From assembly GCA_023459335.1 (NCBI GenBank), contig JAEWUO010000003.1:10762-74761 (forward strand): a DNA stretch of 64,000 bases. Direction: 5' to 3'. This document shows positions 6,913 to 15,110 of this stretch, one piece after another (positions within the stretch are counted from its first letter, which is position 1; each line of letters starts with the position of its first letter). Source of the stretch: Bacillota bacterium (GTDB lineage Bacteria; Bacillota; Clostridia; Christensenellales; CAG-138). A model generated the notes under the pieces. That model saw nothing but the letters and a program-made list of their open reading frames with translations, was not told the origin of the DNA and ran no database searches. Both the position numbers and the translations under genes were made by a program.

Positions 6913-8502
6913 TCAGCTCACCGGCGCGATATCGAGGAACTTTACGTCCTTGTTCTTTTCCTCCATGCGTCTTAAAGCCCATTCGTTCTTATAGAGCACC
7001 ACGGGGCGCTGATACTGGTCCTCCAGATAGAGCGTGTCGGTATACGCAAGCATCGCTTTGTCAAAACGGTCCGTCACAATCCAGCGCGCGAGCTGATACG
7101 GCAGCTTTCGGATGGCGATCTCGGCGTTGTATTCGTTTTTCAGCCGGTATTCGAGCACCTCGAACTGCAGCGCGCCCGCCACGCCGATGGTATACGTTTC
7201 GGTGCCGAGATCCGGCTGCTTGAATACCTGGATCGCGCCTTCCTCTGCGATCTGTTTGATCCCTTTGAGAAACTGCTTGCGCTTGCCGGAATCGACCGCG
7301 CGCACCTCCGCGAAGTGCTCGGAAGGAAACATGGGTATCCCCTCGAACCGGAACGAGAGCTTCCCGCCGCAGAGCGTGTCCCCGATTAAGAAACAGCCCG
7401 GGTCGAACACGCCGATGATATCGCCGGCGTACGCTTCCTCCACGCTGATTCGCTCCTGCGCGAGAAACTGCTGGGACTGCGCGAGGCGGATCGGCTTATT
7501 TGTGCGCTGATGCACGACCTCCATGCCCTTCTCGAACTTTCCGGAACAAATGCGAAGAAACGCGATACGGTCGCGGTGCGCGGGGTCCATGTTCGCCTGA
7601 ATCTTGAAAATGAATCCCGAAAAATCCGGATCGTCGGGCTCGACGCGCCCTTCGCTGTGCTGCTTTGCGGAGGGCGAAGGGGCCATTTCTATGAACGCCT
7701 CTAAAAACGGGCGCACGCCGAAGTTCGTGATCGCGCTGCCGAAGAACATGGGCGTCAGCTCTCCCGCACGAACCTTATCCATATCCAGCTCGTCGCCCGC
7801 GATTTCGAGCAGCTCGATTTCCTCAAGCAGCTTATCGTAGAGATGATCGCCCAATACCGCGCGAAAACGCGGATCGTTCCACTCGCCGGAGTCGGACACC
7901 GTCAATTCCTGGCCGTGACTTCCGCCTTCGAAAAGTTCGATTCGTTTCGTCCTGCGGTCATAAACGCCTCGGAAGTCCCCGTCCACGCCGATCGGCCAGT
8001 TCATGGGGTAGGAACGGATGCCGAGCACGGACTCGATCTCCTCCATGAGCGAGAGCGGATTCTTGCAGAAGCGGTCGAGCTTGTTGACGAAGGTGAAGAT
8101 CGGCACGCCGAACATCCGGCAGACGTGAAAAAGCTTTTTCGTCTGTTCCTCCACGCCCTTCGCGCCGTCGATGAGCATGACCGCGCTGTCCGCGGCGGTC
8201 AGCGTGCGGTAGGTGTCCTCGCTGAAATCCTGATGCCCCGGCGTGTCGAGAATGTTGATGCGGTATCCCTCGTAGTCGAAGTTGAGTACGCTGGACGTGA
8301 CCGAAATGCCTCTCTGCTTCTCAATCTCCATCCAGTCGGATACGGCGAATTTACTCGCTTTCCGTCCCTTGACCGTCCCGGCAAGACGTATGGCTCCTCC
8401 GAAGAGCAGCAGCTTTTCGGTCAGCGTGGTCTTGCCCGCGTCAGGATGCGAGATGATCGCGAACGTTTTTCTTCTGTTGACTTCTCTTGCGATGGTTTCC
8501 AT
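6913..8502 (-). CDS. prfC: Peptide chain release factor 3
   Basis: A 529-residue translational GTPase that recycles RF1/RF2 from the ribosome after termination. G1 is ISHPDAGKTTLTEKL (residues 18-32), G2 lies in EKQRGISVTSSV, G3 in LDTPGHQDFSEDT and G4 in FVNKLDR; the RF3-specific continuation KNPLSLMEEIESVLGI and the C-terminal domain (GALQFEVLEYRLKNEY) separate it from EF-G, TetM and LepA. Length matches the family. AAGGATTG precedes the ATG at 8502. It stands between tRNA-Ala and the GT-C gene as a single gene; a weak AT-rich hairpin near 6860-6895 may end its transcript. Confidence 0.97.
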   Translation of the reverse strand: METIAREVNRRKTFAIISHPDAGKTTLTEKLLLFGGAIRLAGTVKGRKASKFAVSDWMEIEKQRGISVTSSVLNFDYEGYRINILDTPGHQDFSEDTYRTLTAADSAVMLIDGAKGVEEQTKKLFHVCRMFGVPIFTFVNKLDRFCKNPLSLMEEIESVLGIRSYPMNWPIGVDGDFRGVYDRRTKRIELFEGGSHGQELTVSDSGEWNDPRFRAVLGDHLYDKLLEEIELLEIAGDELDMDKVRAGELTPMFFGSAITNFGVRPFLEAFIEMAPSPSAKQHSEGRVEPDDPDFSGFIFKIQANMDPAHRDRIAFLRICSGKFEKGMEVVHQRTNKPIRLAQSQQFLAQERISVEEAYAGDIIGVFDPGCFLIGDTLCGGKLSFRFEGIPMFPSEHFAEVRAVDSGKRKQFLKGIKQIAEEGAIQVFKQPDLGTETYTIGVAGALQFEVLEYRLKNEYNAEIAIRKLPYQLARWIVTDRFDKAMLAYTDTLYLEDQYQRPVVLYKNEWALRRMEEKNKDVKFLDIAPVS

Positions 8503-8562
8503 CGTATCAATCCTTATCGTTATTTTGCGGGCGTCGTCCGATCAATGATTCAGGCGATCCAT

Positions 8563-8597
8563 AAAAAAGAACCCCGCCTTATACAAGACGGGGGTCT
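8563..8597 (-). terminator. Terminator of the tRNA-Ala transcript
   Basis: On the minus strand GACCCCCGTC pairs with GGCGGGGTTC (one mismatch, one G-U) over an 8-base loop and ends in TTTTTT, 9 bases after the tRNA 3' end. Confidence 0.75.
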
Positions 8598-8605
8598 TAC
8601 TTGCC

Positions 8606-8681
8606 TGGTGGAGCATGGGGGATTCGAACCCCCGACCTCAACATTGCGAACGTTGCGCGCTACCAACTGTGCTAATGCCCC
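8606..8681 (-). tRNA. tRNA-Ala (anticodon CGC)
   Basis: A full cloverleaf can be folded: acceptor GGGGCAT/ATGCTCC, T arm GGGGG-TTCGAAT-CCCCC, anticodon stem CAACG/TGTTG with loop TTCGCAA giving CGC, which reads the GCG alanine codon. The G3-U70 pair that identifies alanine tRNAs is present and CCA is encoded. The D stem has one A-C mismatch. A CGC-anticodon isoacceptor suits the high-GC codon use here, where GCG is very frequent. Confidence 0.93.
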
Positions 8682-8694
8682 AAGCCGCTTGATT

Positions 8695-8723
8695 ATGATA
8701 CAACAAGGAATATCAAAAAGCAA
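8695..8723 (-). promoter_or_regulatory. Promoter of tRNA-Ala
   Basis: TTGCTT (8723-8718) and TATCAT (8700-8695) are separated by 17 bases on the minus strand, 13 bases before the tRNA 5' end. Confidence 0.6.
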
Positions 8724-8807
8724 GTGCTTTTCGGCAAATTTCTGATGTGGCTTTATCGTTCTGTTTGACAGACATTCAGCGGCAAAACGCACCGAATTCC
8801 ATATGGA

Positions 8808-9344
8808 TTACTGTTTATCAGGCTCCTGTTTTTCCTCCTGCGGCGCCGGCTGTACGGCGGGTTCCGGCTGCGGCGGCGTGTCCTGCTTTTTCTTTGCGGA
8901 GGACGCCGCATACTGCGAAAGATCGGCCGGGGATTGCGGCGCGGGTTCGGCGGCGGGTTTCTTTTCGCTGCGCTTGAACAGGGCCGCGAGCAGATAAAGA
9001 AACGGCAGAGCCATCGCCGCGATATATTTCCAGTAAATCCTGAGCGGTTCGCTCGTAAGCAGACTGATCACCAGCGGCACCGCCGCGATGGCGAGCAGGA
9101 TCAGACCGAGGATGCGGCAGCGTTTCAGGTTTTTGCTCACCAGTCCGAAGATGCCCGCAAGGAAACCGAGCGCGCCGCCGATGATCAGAAACACCGCGTC
9201 CATCGCGGTTGAAAACGTAACGCTGCCGTTCGCTTTTGAAATCATGTAGATCGCAAAAGCGATCATGCCAAGCCCCAGAACGAGATAGATCCAGCTCATC
9301 ACGAGCAGGAACGAAGCCGCGCGGGGTTTTTTCTGCTGTTCCAT
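8808..9344 (-). CDS. Membrane protein with Pro/Gln/Glu-rich cytoplasmic tail
   Basis: No family was recognised. The 178-residue protein has four predicted membrane helices (about residues 10-33, 46-70, 77-95 and 102-120) and then a hydrophilic tail of about 55 residues rich in Pro, Gln, Glu and Lys (PPQPEPAVQPAPQEEKQEP). The first four helices resemble generic DUF308- or TspO-like small membrane proteins but no diagnostic motif is seen. AAAGGGG precedes the ATG at 9344. It lies 21 bases upstream of nothing on its own strand except the tRNA, and 22 bases after the Gfo/Idh/MocA gene, so it may be co-transcribed with that gene. Confidence 0.75.
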   Translation of the reverse strand: MEQQKKPRAASFLLVMSWIYLVLGLGMIAFAIYMISKANGSVTFSTAMDAVFLIIGGALGFLAGIFGLVSKNLKRCRILGLILLAIAAVPLVISLLTSEPLRIYWKYIAAMALPFLYLLAALFKRSEKKPAAEPAPQSPADLSQYAASSAKKKQDTPPQPEPAVQPAPQEEKQEPDKQ

Positions 9345-9365
9345 ACTGGTTCCCCTTTCAGTCTG

Positions 9366-10619
9366 TTAACCGATGTTGCGGATGGCAACGACGGTATGGT
9401 TCTTTCTGGATTCCTCCGCTGCAAAGCAGATCAGGTGGCTCTGGATCGCGTCGCGGATCGTGCTCGACACCGCGCTCTCGTCGCCTGATTCCATGCGCAC
9501 GAACGCCGCGATGAGGCCCATATCCCCGCCGCCGTGCCCGTCTCCCATGCCGCCCGGCGGGGGAAATTCGCTCGTACGGACGGAACCGTCCCGAAAGTTC
9601 GTCACCTCGATCGTCTCGTCCGACATCTTGGCGCGGATCTCGCCGTGCGAACCCATGATGTGAATCGTCCGTCCGTGCCGGAAGTCCGTAAACGCGGAGA
9701 CGGTCATCGTCGCCGTCACACCGCCTTCGAATTCCAGCACTGTGGACTGGTGGTCGACTACGTCGTTGTCGCAGCGGTAAACGCAGCGGCCGTACGGCCC
9801 TTCCCGCAGGGCTTTCATCCGCCCCGCCATGCTGATATCATCCGAGATCGCCGAGACCGGCCAGCCGGTGAGAAACGGAATCAGATAGAGCCGCGTTGCG
9901 CTGTACGGGCATGTGGCAGCCACTTTGCACTCGAGACAGCGTTCCGCGCTGCCCTCCGGCGCGTTCTCCGCTGTAAAGTGCTTAAGACTGCCGAAGGAGG
10001 CGACGCGCAGGCAGTCCTTGCCTACGAGATACAGGAGAATATCCGCGTCGTGGCAGCTCTTGGCGAGGATCATGGGGCTCGTCTCGTCTTCCCGCCGCCA
10101 GTTGCCGCGCACAAAGCTGTGCGCCATATGCCAATATCCGATGTTTTCGCTGTGTGTGATGTTGACGACGTCCCCGATCTCGCCGCTGTCTATGATCGCC
10201 TTGAGCGTCATGAAAAAGCGCGTATACCGAAGAACATGGCACACCGCCGCGCGCCTGCCCGTGCGAAGCGACGTTTCGTAAATGCGCCTGAGTTCCGCTT
10301 CCGTCTTCGCGATGGGCTTTTCGAGCAGTACGTCGTAACCTTTTTCCATGGCAAGACACGCGGGGTCCACGTGCTGGTTATCCTGCGTCGCGACGAGCAC
10401 CGCGTCCGCTTTAATCCCCGCCGAGAGCGCCTCCCGCCAGTCGAGGAAGACGGCGTCTGTCGGCACGCCGTATCGCGCGGCAAATGCGTTTCTTCGCGCT
10501 TCGCGGGGTTCCGCAACGCCGGCGATTTTGAGCTGATCCGGCGCATAGAGGGCGAACGGTGCGTAGGCATCCATGCCTCGCGCGCCCGCGCCGAGAACGA
10601 TCATGCGAACGGGGTTCAT
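9366..10619 (-). CDS. Gfo/Idh/MocA family oxidoreductase
   Basis: A 417-residue NAD(P)-dependent sugar or inositol dehydrogenase-type protein. The Rossmann motif is VLGAGARGMDAY at the N-terminus, and the family motif EKPIAKT is near residue 95. The C-terminal domain holds a Cys-rich insert (CLECKVAATCPYSATRLY, about 235-255) that marks a known subgroup, as well as a Gly/His-rich loop (GMGDGHGGGDMG). The start at 10619 has AAAGGA nine bases upstream. Reaction: oxidation of a polyol or sugar-like substrate with NAD(P); the substrate is unknown. Its promoter carries a perfect 16-bp palindrome, so expression is probably controlled by a LacI/GntR- or Crp-like regulator not encoded in the window. 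Confidence 0.9.
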   Translation of the reverse strand: MNPVRMIVLGAGARGMDAYAPFALYAPDQLKIAGVAEPREARRNAFAARYGVPTDAVFLDWREALSAGIKADAVLVATQDNQHVDPACLAMEKGYDVLLEKPIAKTEAELRRIYETSLRTGRRAAVCHVLRYTRFFMTLKAIIDSGEIGDVVNITHSENIGYWHMAHSFVRGNWRREDETSPMILAKSCHDADILLYLVGKDCLRVASFGSLKHFTAENAPEGSAERCLECKVAATCPYSATRLYLIPFLTGWPVSAISDDISMAGRMKALREGPYGRCVYRCDNDVVDHQSTVLEFEGGVTATMTVSAFTDFRHGRTIHIMGSHGEIRAKMSDETIEVTNFRDGSVRTSEFPPPGGMGDGHGGGDMGLIAAFVRMESGDESAVSSTIRDAIQSHLICFAAEESRKNHTVVAIRNIG

Positions 10620-10656
10620 ACGAATGATTCCTTTCAAAGCGCATCAATGCCGAGCA

Positions 10657-10711
10657 GCTTGTGTACACAAGCCGTCTGCATTCAGTTTAGCACGATGCGG
10701 GGGAAATGCAA
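10657..10711 (-). promoter_or_regulatory. Promoter with perfect 16-bp palindromic operator
   Basis: TTGCAT (10711-10706) and TAAACT (10689-10684) are 16 bases apart on the minus strand. GCTTGTGTACACAAGC (10657-10672), a perfect palindrome, begins about 12 bases after the -10 box, i.e. roughly +5 to +20, a position suited to repression. Confidence 0.75.
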
Positions 10712-10724
10712 GGCGGTAAGGCTG

Positions 10725-10756
10725 CAAAAAATCCGGCATATTTGCTATGCCGGATG
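10725..10756 (-). terminator. Terminator after the 82-residue membrane protein gene
   Basis: TCCGGCATA-GCAAA-TATGCCGGA followed by TTTTTT on the minus strand, 17 bases after the stop codon at 10773. Confidence 0.85.
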
Positions 10757-10772
10757 ATCGTTGCGCTTTTTG

Positions 10773-11021
10773 TTATACGAGATCGTTCCTGCGGACTTTT
10801 CCGGATGCCTCTCGAGCCAGCGGCAGACCGACAACATAGATTAATCCGATGATGTTGAAAAAGAACCCTGTGAAGAAGTAGCCGCGATAGCCTTTTTTGC
10901 CCGCCAGCTTCGCGGTCAGGATGCCGTAAATAATCATCGGAACCAGTGCAAGAAGGCTGATCCAGATACCGTAGCTTGTGAAAAATGACTGAATCGTCTG
11001 GAGCGAGGTGTTGATGTCCAT
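10773..11021 (-). CDS. Small membrane protein, two helices
   Basis: An 82-residue protein of unknown function with two predicted membrane helices (about residues 18-36 and 50-68). The piece KGYRGYFFTGFFFNIIGLIY resembles small membrane proteins often annotated as DUF/hypothetical with a Gly-Tyr-rich turn between helices. GGGAGG stands eight bases before the ATG and a clear terminator follows the stop, so it is a real monocistronic gene. Upstream (11022-11192) there is only a short palindrome, GTTACG-C-CGTAAC, and AT-rich sequence. Confidence 0.75.
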   Translation of the reverse strand: MDINTSLQTIQSFFTSYGIWISLLALVPMIIYGILTAKLAGKKGYRGYFFTGFFFNIIGLIYVVGLPLAREASGKVRRNDLV

Positions 11022-11192
11022 TTCGGTTCCTCCCTGTTTTTTTCTTACATCATAGTCAAATTTCCCAATCCGGTCAACTGTTTGTTACGCCGTAACGCAT
11101 TGGCATTTGATATGCTGTTAGCAGAATATAGTGATCATCAAAATTAAAATACTATCCTTTCCAGCATGCTGCGACCGGTTCTATTCATACGG

Positions 11193-11732
11193 CTATTCAT
11201 TGAGCGCATGTTCCCTTTTTAGCTTGCGCCGTTTGAGCAGCAGCTGAATGATGCCATACGACAGAAATGCGAGAAAAAACGGATGAAAAACGCCGATGAA
11301 CGCCTCGATTGCGCGCGCACCGTCTTCCAGCACCTTCGGCAGATAGAGCGCGGTATACATCACGCTGAGGCCTTCGAACACCCCGATCAACGCGAGGATC
11401 CGGTCGAGGTGACGGATTCGGCAGCCGTAATCGGAATATAGATCGAACGTGCCGAGGCTTTTCTTTTTCCGAAAATAGACCCAGCGCATGATGGCCCCTA
11501 TGGGTTCCGCGCCGGAGCCCTCGATAAAACGGATGTATTGTTCGCTCTGCGCGTGCGTCGGGAGGTTTTCCAGTAGCTCGAGCCGCACGGTATACTCCAC
11601 CGGCTCACGCTCTTCAAACGTATAACTGCAAAAGCCGACGGAAGCGAGCGCAATTACCTGCGCCGCCATCTCGTTCAACCAGCGTTCTTCCTGCAGGTTG
11701 CAGTTATTCTTCCAGCGCGAACCGGGCCGCAC
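11193..11732 (-). CDS. DUF2812 domain protein, N-terminus short
   Basis: About 179 residues. EERWLNEMAAQ followed by CSYTFEEREPVEYTVRLELL and then VYFRKKKSLGTFDLYSD matches the DUF2812 family, membrane-anchored proteins of unknown function often paired with PadR regulators. Two membrane helices follow (about residues 110-130 and 145-165). The family usually begins with about ten residues of KYFFDFEKEE type; here the preceding residues (GSRWKNNCNLQ) do not fit and the GTG start at 11732 has no good ribosome site and overlaps the racemase gene by 29 bases. The N-terminus may therefore be eroded or start elsewhere. No PadR gene is nearby. Confidence 0.6.
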   Translation of the reverse strand: MRPGSRWKNNCNLQEERWLNEMAAQVIALASVGFCSYTFEEREPVEYTVRLELLENLPTHAQSEQYIRFIEGSGAEPIGAIMRWVYFRKKKSLGTFDLYSDYGCRIRHLDRILALIGVFEGLSVMYTALYLPKVLEDGARAIEAFIGVFHPFFLAFLSYGIIQLLLKRRKLKREHALNE

Positions 11733-12396
11733 GTTTCGCGTGGATCACCGTCGTATCGAAGAGCGGGAGTCTTACATCCGCCTGAGAAACGATCAGCCCC
11801 AGTTCCGTACAGCCCAGCAGGATTCCCTGCGCGCCGCGGCTGACGAGGCCGCCGATGATACGCAGGTATTCCGAGCGCGATTCTTCTTTGACGATGCCGA
11901 GGCAAAGTTCCTCAAAGATTACACGGTTGACCAGATCGATGTCGTCCCCTTCCGGTATCAGCACTTCTATGCCGTGCGCGGTCAGCCGATCACGGTAAAA
12001 ATCCTGCGTCATGGTGTATTTCGTGCCTAAGAGCCCGACTCGGGTTACACCGTCGGCAAGCAGAGCGTCCGCCGCCGCTTCGGCGATATGCAGAAGCGGA
12101 ACGCGGATGCGCGCCTGAACCTGCGGGGCGACCTTATGCAGCGTGTTTGTGCAGATCAAAACGCAGTCCGCCCCCGCGCGTTCCAGCCGCTGCGCGACGC
12201 CGCCGAGCAGGTCCGCCGCCTGTTCCCAATCGCCCGCGGACATCAGCGCCTCCACCTCATAAAAATCGACGCTGTAGAGCAGCAGTTTCGCGGAATGCAG
12301 ACCGCCAAGGCGGTCTTTCGCCGTTTCGTTGAGCAGCTGGTAATATGTAATCGTACTTTCCCAGCTCATGCCGCCGATCAGTCCAATCGTCTTCAC
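11704..12396 (-). CDS. Aspartate/glutamate racemase family protein
   Basis: A 230-residue cofactor-independent amino-acid racemase. The two catalytic cysteines are seen in ICTNTLHK (about residue 82) and GCTELGL (about 191); the N-terminus IGLIGGMSWEST is typical of the aspartate racemase/YgeA subgroup. It would interconvert L- and D-aspartate or another acidic amino acid by two-base proton transfer. The GTG at 12396 has GGAGG seven bases upstream. It overlaps the stop of the GNAT gene by four bases, so the two are translationally coupled. Confidence 0.9.
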   Translation of the reverse strand: MKTIGLIGGMSWESTITYYQLLNETAKDRLGGLHSAKLLLYSVDFYEVEALMSAGDWEQAADLLGGVAQRLERAGADCVLICTNTLHKVAPQVQARIRVPLLHIAEAAADALLADGVTRVGLLGTKYTMTQDFYRDRLTAHGIEVLIPEGDDIDLVNRVIFEELCLGIVKEESRSEYLRIIGGLVSRGAQGILLGCTELGLIVSQADVRLPLFDTTVIHAKRAARFALEE

Positions 12397-12911
12397 GCCT
12401 GTTCCTCCCACTTTTCATTTGTTTGCGCCGCACGCGCCGTGCCGGACAGCCGTTCCAGCGCATCGCCGGAAACGCGGTAGATCGTCCAGTCGTCCAGCGG
12501 AACCGCGCCAAGCGAACGGTAAAAATCGATGCTCGGTTGGTTCCAGTCAAGGCACGCCCACTCAAGCCTGCCGCAGCCGCGTTCCCGCGCGATCTGCGCG
12601 AGACGGGAAAGGATCGCCTTGCCGTATCCCCTGCCACGGTATTCCGGAAGCACGAACAGGTCCTCCAGATAGATTCCGGCTTTTCCAAGAAAGGTTGAGA
12701 AGTTATGAAAGTAGAGCGCGAAGCCGACTTCTTTTCCGTCCTCCAAAATGAAGAACGCCTCCGCGACATGTTTCTCAAACAGCCACTCGCGCAGCAGTTT
12801 CTCCGTTGCGCACACCTGATCGAGCATCTTCTCATATTCCGCGAGCGCGCGGATGAATCTTAAAAGAAGCGCGGCGTCCTTATCTTCGGCAAAACGAAAC
12901 GAAGCTGACAT
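12393..12911 (-). CDS. GNAT N-acetyltransferase, diamine-acetyltransferase-like
   Basis: A 172-residue GNAT enzyme. LEDLFVLPEYRGRGYGKAIL (about 82-101) holds the acetyl-CoA loop RGRGYGK, followed by GRLEWACLDWNQPSIDFYRS, the signature of the spermidine/thialysine acetyltransferase (SSAT-like) subgroup. It therefore probably acetylates a polyamine or a small amine in the cytoplasm. GAAGGAG lies before the ATG at 12911. It heads a small operon with the racemase and the DUF2812 gene. It is not closely related to the tandem GNAT pair at 985-2132. Confidence 0.9.
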   Translation of the reverse strand: MSASFRFAEDKDAALLLRFIRALAEYEKMLDQVCATEKLLREWLFEKHVAEAFFILEDGKEVGFALYFHNFSTFLGKAGIYLEDLFVLPEYRGRGYGKAILSRLAQIARERGCGRLEWACLDWNQPSIDFYRSLGAVPLDDWTIYRVSGDALERLSGTARAAQTNEKWEEQA

Positions 12912-12964
12912 AGGTCTCCTTCAACTGATACGGTATGTTTTCCTTGTGTTTTCTGCTTTATATG

Positions 12965-12996
12965 AAAAAAGCCGGTTACGTATGTAAACGGCTTTT
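12965..12996 (-). terminator. Terminator of the tRNA-Arg transcript
   Basis: AAAAGCCGTTTAC and GTAACCGGCTTTTTT (minus strand) pair over a short loop, 12 bases after the tRNA 3' end, ending in a T-run. Confidence 0.75.
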
Positions 12997-13007
12997 CGAT
13001 TTGATAC

Positions 13008-13083
13008 TGGCGCGCCTGGCAGGATTTGAACCTGCGACCTACCGGTTCGTAGCCGGGCACTCTATCCACTGAGCTACAAGCGC
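13008..13083 (-). tRNA. tRNA-Arg (anticodon ACG)
   Basis: The cloverleaf folds with acceptor GCGCTTG/CAGGCGC, T arm GCAGG-TTCAAAT-CCTGC and anticodon stem CCCGG/CCGGT with loop CTACGAA, giving ACG (inosine at the wobble position, reading CGU/CGC/CGA). CCA is encoded and the discriminator is G. Confidence 0.94.
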
Positions 13084-13107
13084 ATGCCATACCTTTCGTG
13101 CTTGCTT

Positions 13108-13136
13108 ATTCTAACTACTCTCGGATAAATTGTCAA
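13108..13136 (-). promoter_or_regulatory. Promoter of tRNA-Arg
   Basis: A perfect TTGACA (13136-13131) and TAGAAT (13113-13108) with a 17-base spacer on the minus strand, 24 bases before the tRNA. Confidence 0.75.
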
Positions 13137-13261
13137 GCCTTGTACGATAATTCTTATGCCGACGCAGGATGATTTCGCCTTGCTTTTTCAGCGTTTTGTA
13201 CGAACTGGTTTTGTTTCCGATGTTCGTCGGTTTGCGGTTCCCTCAAACAATCAACGGATTT

Positions 13262-14950
13262 TCAGTCTGCAAATCTGCTTTTTTCGAATGGAATCGGAGC
13301 CGGATATTCAAAAACTTTATAATACTCATCGGTATAGACTTCTTTGCCGCCCTGAAGAATCGGATATTCTTGCCAATCCGTGCTGAACTCTTTAAAAATT
13401 ATAAATGTTTTGCCCGAATGATAATCGATGTCCCAGAACGCCTTCTTTGTATTCGCAAAACTGTAGGTAATATCGGGCGGTTCGATGATCGCGCATACTT
13501 CGACTTTTCCATCCGTCAGCTCCGTCACGATGCTGCTGTCCCAATAATTTGCGTAACCGAACGTATACCCGTTCCGCTCCAGAAACTTTGCCACGGGTAA
13601 AATCTGCTGCACCTGATCGATATTGCTGGAGGTTAATCCTTCATACTTCGTCGCATAATTTTCGGGTTTGTTGACCAGATAGTTGGTCGTGACAAATCCG
13701 CTCAAGATAAATCCGGTCAGTATGATCAGCGCGCATACTTTCGGCATACGGATTCTGTAATTCGGAAATTCGTCAATCAGGATCGCAAGAAGCGGCATGA
13801 TCGCAATATAGATCGGCGTACTGTAGTGGATGAAATAGTTGGTCGTAATCAAAAACACCATCGTCTGTACGAGCAAAGTGCCGAGGAAAAACGTCGAGGC
13901 GTAATGTTTTTCATAATTGATGTCCTTGTTTTTTCGCGTAAAGTACCATATGGAAAATCCCAGCAGAATAAAAAGCGATAAAACCGCAAACAGGGAACAA
14001 ACGCCCTCCACGGAAAACAGATGCGCGCCGGATCGGTACCCCAGCATGTTCAGAAGATCGTTGCATTGTTTTTCGAATTCGCCAAGCGAAAGTTCAAACG
14101 TCTGCAGAGAAAAATACGTGCTGAACCCGAAGAATTTTCTCAGTACCAGAACATTGGTTGCTATGCCAAGCCCGTTGGCAAGCGTTCCGAATATGGAAAG
14201 CAGCAATCCCCTGCCTTCCGCAGAAGCGGATGCGGAGCGAAACAGGCCTCGCAGCAGCTTTGCATGATCCTTTTTCTCTTCGGAAGCGAAATCCCGAAAC
14301 GACGGCGAACGCAGATAAAGAAACAAACTCAACAGGAGTGACGGCATGATGCAGATATAAAACAGCCGCATCCCGTTGAGGCCGCTTACAAGGCATAGGG
14401 CCAGATAAAGGGCTATGCTGATCAATCGGCCCGCCTTTTTTCTCATCTGCATTTTTGCCGAATTCAACAGCAGCCCGACAATGAGGAACATGAGAATAAA
14501 GTGAAACGTATAATAGCCGTGCAGCAGCGTGATGCGGGAGTAGGTGACGCTGACAGGCAGCAGCAGCGCAGTCGCGGAATAGAAGAACGCATTTCTGGAC
14601 AGCTTTGTCTGTCTGCATAAGAACCAGTATGCACTCGTCAGCAGCGCCTGTAATGTCACCATGCCGAAAAAGCGCACAAGCCTCCAGCTGCTGAAGAAAT
14701 GAAAAAAGAACGAATAGATCATCTGCATATTAAACAAATGCAGTTCCGTATAATATCTCCAGCCGGTCGAAACAATTGCATGCTCCTGCGCAAGAAAATT
14801 CGACAGCACCAGAACACTCGACGCATCGGCGTCAAGAATATTGCCCGAGGCATAGTAAGTAAGCCAAATCACCCAACCCCAGCACAGAATAAAAAGAGCG
14901 ACCGGAAAAACACTGGAAAATCTGAATGCCGTTCGAAATTTGCGTTCCAT
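13262..14950 (-). CDS. Large polytopic membrane protein, GT-C-like
   Basis: About 562 residues with an N-terminal helix (about 13-35), 10-12 further helices and a C-terminal soluble domain of about 110 residues beginning near NKPENYATKYEGL. The loop after helix 1 carries an Asp pair (NILDADASS), and the layout (helices, then a globular tail with FLERNGYTFGYANYWDSSI) is that of GT-C-type enzymes and related surface-glycan proteins. The specific family was not recognised. The start at 14950 (MERKF) has GAGG five bases upstream; the frame is open to 15025 but nothing supports that longer N-terminus. Codon use and base composition are more AT-rich than the flanks. It follows the SDR gene on the same strand after 160 bases. 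Confidence 0.75.
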   Translation of the reverse strand: MERKFRTAFRFSSVFPVALFILCWGWVIWLTYYASGNILDADASSVLVLSNFLAQEHAIVSTGWRYYTELHLFNMQMIYSFFFHFFSSWRLVRFFGMVTLQALLTSAYWFLCRQTKLSRNAFFYSATALLLPVSVTYSRITLLHGYYTFHFILMFLIVGLLLNSAKMQMRKKAGRLISIALYLALCLVSGLNGMRLFYICIMPSLLLSLFLYLRSPSFRDFASEEKKDHAKLLRGLFRSASASAEGRGLLLSIFGTLANGLGIATNVLVLRKFFGFSTYFSLQTFELSLGEFEKQCNDLLNMLGYRSGAHLFSVEGVCSLFAVLSLFILLGFSIWYFTRKNKDINYEKHYASTFFLGTLLVQTMVFLITTNYFIHYSTPIYIAIMPLLAILIDEFPNYRIRMPKVCALIILTGFILSGFVTTNYLVNKPENYATKYEGLTSSNIDQVQQILPVAKFLERNGYTFGYANYWDSSIVTELTDGKVEVCAIIEPPDITYSFANTKKAFWDIDYHSGKTFIIFKEFSTDWQEYPILQGGKEVYTDEYYKVFEYPAPIPFEKSRFAD

Positions 14951-15110
14951 TTTAACCTCAGCTTTTTTACGTGATTTTTTAATCCGGGGCGAAATGAATC
15001 GCCGTACATCATTGATCCATATCATTCAAAATACGCGCCGGCTCCCTTCGCGCTTCGTGCCGGCGGCATTTGGTTACGGGATTGATCTGTGCTACAATTT
15101 CTTAGGAAGG

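Noticed and set aside
8550..8792. Open frame across the tRNA-Ala gene
   Set aside because: It overlaps the tRNA cloverleaf and its terminator and has no ribosome site or family similarity.
12860..13090. Open frame across tRNA-Arg
   Set aside because: It runs antisense-like through the tRNA and its terminator; no family signal.
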